Below are positions 6,230-8,227 of a stretch of 8,227 nucleotides of DNA, in pieces; the stretch's first letter is position 1, and every line of letters starts with the position of its first letter. Source of the DNA: Chloroflexota bacterium (GTDB taxonomy: Bacteria; Chloroflexota; Anaerolineae; Anaerolineales; UBA4823); NCBI GenBank assembly GCA_030613705.1, contig JAUWLJ010000079.1, positions 1-8,227 on the forward strand. Reading direction: 5' to 3'. Below the pieces are notes generated by a model. The model ran no database searches. It saw only the letters and a list, made by a program, of their open reading frames with translations, and was not told the DNA's origin. The position numbers and the translations under genes are program-made.

Positions 6230-6904
6230 ATGCTAAGACGACTTGAGAAGATATCCACTCCCAGATCTGTGAGACCATTCACCCTTGGGGAAGAAATTTT
6301 CCACAGTATTACCCACGGGATTGGTTCTGGTCTCAGCATCGCCGGTTTGACACTCCTGGTCGTTCTGGCAGCTCTTTATGGGGATGTTTACCAGATAGTA
6401 GGCTTCAGTGTTTTCGGGATCTCCCTTGTGGTTTTATATCTTTCATCCACCCTATATCATGGCTTGCAGCACCCAAAAACGAAACGGATATTTAAAGTAT
6501 TCGATCACTCATCCATATATTTGCTTATCGCCGGCAGTTATACCCCATTCCTGCTGGTTGCCCTTCGCGGCACAGCTGGTTGGATCCTATTAGTTGTTGT
6601 TTGGGCAATCGCATTATTTGGAATTACATTAAAAGTCCTGTTCATTGATCGATTCCAAATATTATCGGTCATAACTTACCTCTTAATGGGCTGGTTGTGC
6701 GTTTTCGTCTTCAGAGAAATGTTGATCAATATTCCTATTGCCGGCATAATTTGGTTAGCGGCGGGAGGGGTTTTGTACACAGTCGGAGTGATATTTTATG
6801 CCATGCAGAAGATCCCCTATATGCATGCTATATGGCACTTCTTTGTCATGGGAGGCAGCATCTGCCATTATTTTGCAGTGCTCCTGTTCTTAGCTCCCCT
6901 GTAA
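6230..6904 (+). CDS. Hemolysin III family (PAQR-like) membrane protein
   Basis: A 224-residue integral membrane protein with about seven hydrophobic helices, the normal size for the HlyIII/TrhA family, distant relatives of adiponectin receptors. Conserved pieces: EEIFHSITHGIG (21-32) before the first helix, SSTLYH (72-77), FDHSSIYLLIAGSYTPF (91-107), and HAIWHFFVMGGSICHY (199-214). H77, H199 and H203 match the three zinc ligands of the superfamily, with S73 and D92 nearby as in the proposed hydrolase-like site. Despite the name, haemolysis is not established for most members; a role in membrane lipid or fatty-acid homeostasis is a better general guess. GGAG lies 7 nt before the ATG. The sulfatase-fold gene starts 33 nt downstream, so the two are probably co-transcribed. 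Confidence 0.93.
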   Translation: MLRRLEKISTPRSVRPFTLGEEIFHSITHGIGSGLSIAGLTLLVVLAALYGDVYQIVGFSVFGISLVVLYLSSTLYHGLQHPKTKRIFKVFDHSSIYLLIAGSYTPFLLVALRGTAGWILLVVVWAIALFGITLKVLFIDRFQILSVITYLLMGWLCVFVFREMLINIPIAGIIWLAAGGVLYTVGVIFYAMQKIPYMHAIWHFFVMGGSICHYFAVLLFLAPL

Positions 6905-6937
6905 ATGCATTCCCAAAAGTAATCCACGAACACATAA

Positions 6938-8227
6938 GTGATAAATTCCCTGCGCGCAAAACTCGCACTATATCCCTTCCTCTTTGGTAGCTACCCGGTT
7001 TTGGCTCTTATAGCTCATAATGCGGCCGAGATGAAATTAACGGACGGGGGTAGGGCGTTGATAGCTGCAATCCTTTTTACCCTATTCCTCAATATGATTC
7101 TGCTGTTTGTGGTCAAGAATTCGACGAAATCAGCCCTGCTAACATCCTTTTACCTGTTACTTTTCTACTCTTATGGTCAACTGAATATCCTTTCTCGCAG
7201 CTGGACGATCTTCAATCTTCCTCTTGGTAGACACCGGATTCTCATTCCCTTATACATTATCATCTTTGTTGTTATTACATGGTTAATTCTGAAAACCAAA
7301 CGAGACTTATCCGGCAGCACCCGCTTTTTGAACGCCTTTGGGTTTATCCTGCTCATATATCCTCTCTACCAGATCGCAGATTACCAGATAGAAGATTACC
7401 AGGCACAGCAGAAGCAAGTACAAGCGCTCACCAAATCAAACCTTGTCAGCCTCACTAATGACCAGCCTCCTCCGGATGTATATTACATTGTCGCGGATGG
7501 CTATCCTCGCAGCGATTTTATCTCGCAGTATCTTGGGTCAAGCAATACCGAATTTCTGGAAAGTCTGGAAAACAGGGGATTCTATGTTGCCCATTGCAGC
7601 CAGTCCAACTATACTGATACGCGATTCTCTATTGCCTCCACCTTAAATATGGCATATTTGGATGGCGGCGAAGATCTCCCACAGGTTGTGTATCCAGGCT
7701 CAACGCTGGACAGCATGATCCGTACTGGGAATGTTCAGAAGAACTTCTCTGATTTAGGTTACACGATCGTCACCATCGAGTCAGGTTATAAATGGTTGCG
7801 TTGGGAAGAAAGCGATCTTCACCTCGCTCCAGCTCAGGAACGGTCATCACCATTATTAAATATCGGCTTCAACGATTTTGAGCAGCTCCTGTTGGACACC
7901 ACAGCTGCAAAGCTGCTCTTCGACTTCCCATTTATTCTAAACCCGGTCCAAAAGGATCGATTGGAAGAAATCAAAAATAATCCCCGTGCTTCCCACCGGG
8001 AGCGAGTTCTGTATGCACTGGAAAAAATACCGGTTATACCAGAAGAAATCCCAAGTCCCAAATTTGTTTATGCGCACATCATCTTTCCGCACCCGCCTTT
8101 TGTGGTGGATGCCGATGGCAATCCTCTCCAGAATTCTCCCCCTGATGAGCTCTCCGCTTATGCAAACCAGATAAATTACCTCGATAGGAGACTATTGGAG
8201 ATCGTCGATACTTTGATTGAGAAATCT
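6938..8227 (+). CDS. Membrane-anchored sulfatase/alkaline phosphatase-superfamily protein (3' partial)
   Basis: The frame stays open for 430 codons to the window end. The N-terminal third is membrane: hydrophobic segments near residues 9-27, 40-59, 65-82, 101-118 and 131-147, with a short PFLFGSYPVLALIAHN opening. A hydrophilic segment follows, then the extracellular-type catalytic domain beginning PPPDVYYIVADGY (177-189). D187 is the likely first metal ligand, NYTDTRFSIASTLN (224-237) the nucleophile loop, with a Thr or Ser, and HIIFPHPPF (380-388) a later conserved His segment. This layout resembles LTA synthase-like and related transferases that work on surface lipids or glycans; the substrate is unknown. 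The start is set at GTG 6938, because TAA at 6935-6937 closes the frame just upstream and the first helix would be lost from the next ATG (7031). No clear ribosome binding site is visible, so the start is uncertain. It probably shares a transcript with the hemolysin III gene. Confidence 0.85.
   Translation, partial: MINSLRAKLALYPFLFGSYPVLALIAHNAAEMKLTDGGRALIAAILFTLFLNMILLFVVKNSTKSALLTSFYLLLFYSYGQLNILSRSWTIFNLPLGRHRILIPLYIIIFVVITWLILKTKRDLSGSTRFLNAFGFILLIYPLYQIADYQIEDYQAQQKQVQALTKSNLVSLTNDQPPPDVYYIVADGYPRSDFISQYLGSSNTEFLESLENRGFYVAHCSQSNYTDTRFSIASTLNMAYLDGGEDLPQVVYPGSTLDSMIRTGNVQKNFSDLGYTIVTIESGYKWLRWEESDLHLAPAQERSSPLLNIGFNDFEQLLLDTTAAKLLFDFPFILNPVQKDRLEEIKNNPRASHRERVLYALEKIPVIPEEIPSPKFVYAHIIFPHPPFVVDADGNPLQNSPPDELSAYANQINYLDRRLLEIVDTLIEKS

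Noticed and set aside
7834..8061. Minus-strand ORF of 75 codons near the window end
   Set aside because: Antisense to the open sulfatase-fold gene that continues through the window end; no supporting features.

Overview
The window reads as part of a bacterial chromosome of moderate G+C. The style of its genes (an oligoendopeptidase F, an F420-type LLM oxidoreductase, a membrane sulfatase-fold protein whose N-terminus resembles those of Anaerolineae, a DUF1028 protein) suggests an anaerobic Chloroflexota lineage. That placement is an inference from protein resemblance and is not proven here. No phage, transposon, CRISPR, tRNA or rRNA signal was seen.

Left part (1-2260): a DUF1028 protein that enters the window already in frame and ends in a transmembrane anchor is followed after 27 nt by a small GNAT acetyltransferase, both on the plus strand. 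Convergent to them, with a 7-nt gap between stops, lies the most interesting gene (2230-1238, minus strand). It is a 330-residue protein of the glycine/sarcosine/betaine reductase selenoprotein B and D-proline reductase PrdB-like family. Its reading frame is interrupted by one in-frame UGA (1540-1538) exactly where the redox-active residue should be, giving Sec-Pro-Val-Cys (UxxC). A hairpin suited to a bacterial SECIS element starts 10 nt after the UGA. Ordinary gene calling would report two ORFs or a pseudogene; I read it as one selenoprotein.

Middle part (2261-5629): a divergent AT-rich intergenic region, an LLM-class (probably F420-dependent) oxidoreductase starting at 2617, and a 606-residue M3B oligoendopeptidase F (3630-5450) with intact HEXXH, followed by a strong hairpin plus T-run terminator. 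The LLM and pepF promoters share the 12-mer GTATAATTTACC around their -10 boxes. In front of pepF it sits inside a perfect palindrome that could be an operator.

Right part (5630-8227): a minus-strand VOC/glyoxalase-fold protein, divergent from a seven-helix hemolysin III (PAQR-like) membrane protein with its zinc-site histidines. Downstream is a membrane-anchored alkaline phosphatase/sulfatase-superfamily protein that runs off the window end, probably in the same operon. The genes are mostly single-function accessory or housekeeping units. No multi-gene pathway is evident, and the selenoprotein stands alone, without recognisable partner subunits of glycine or proline reductase next to it.
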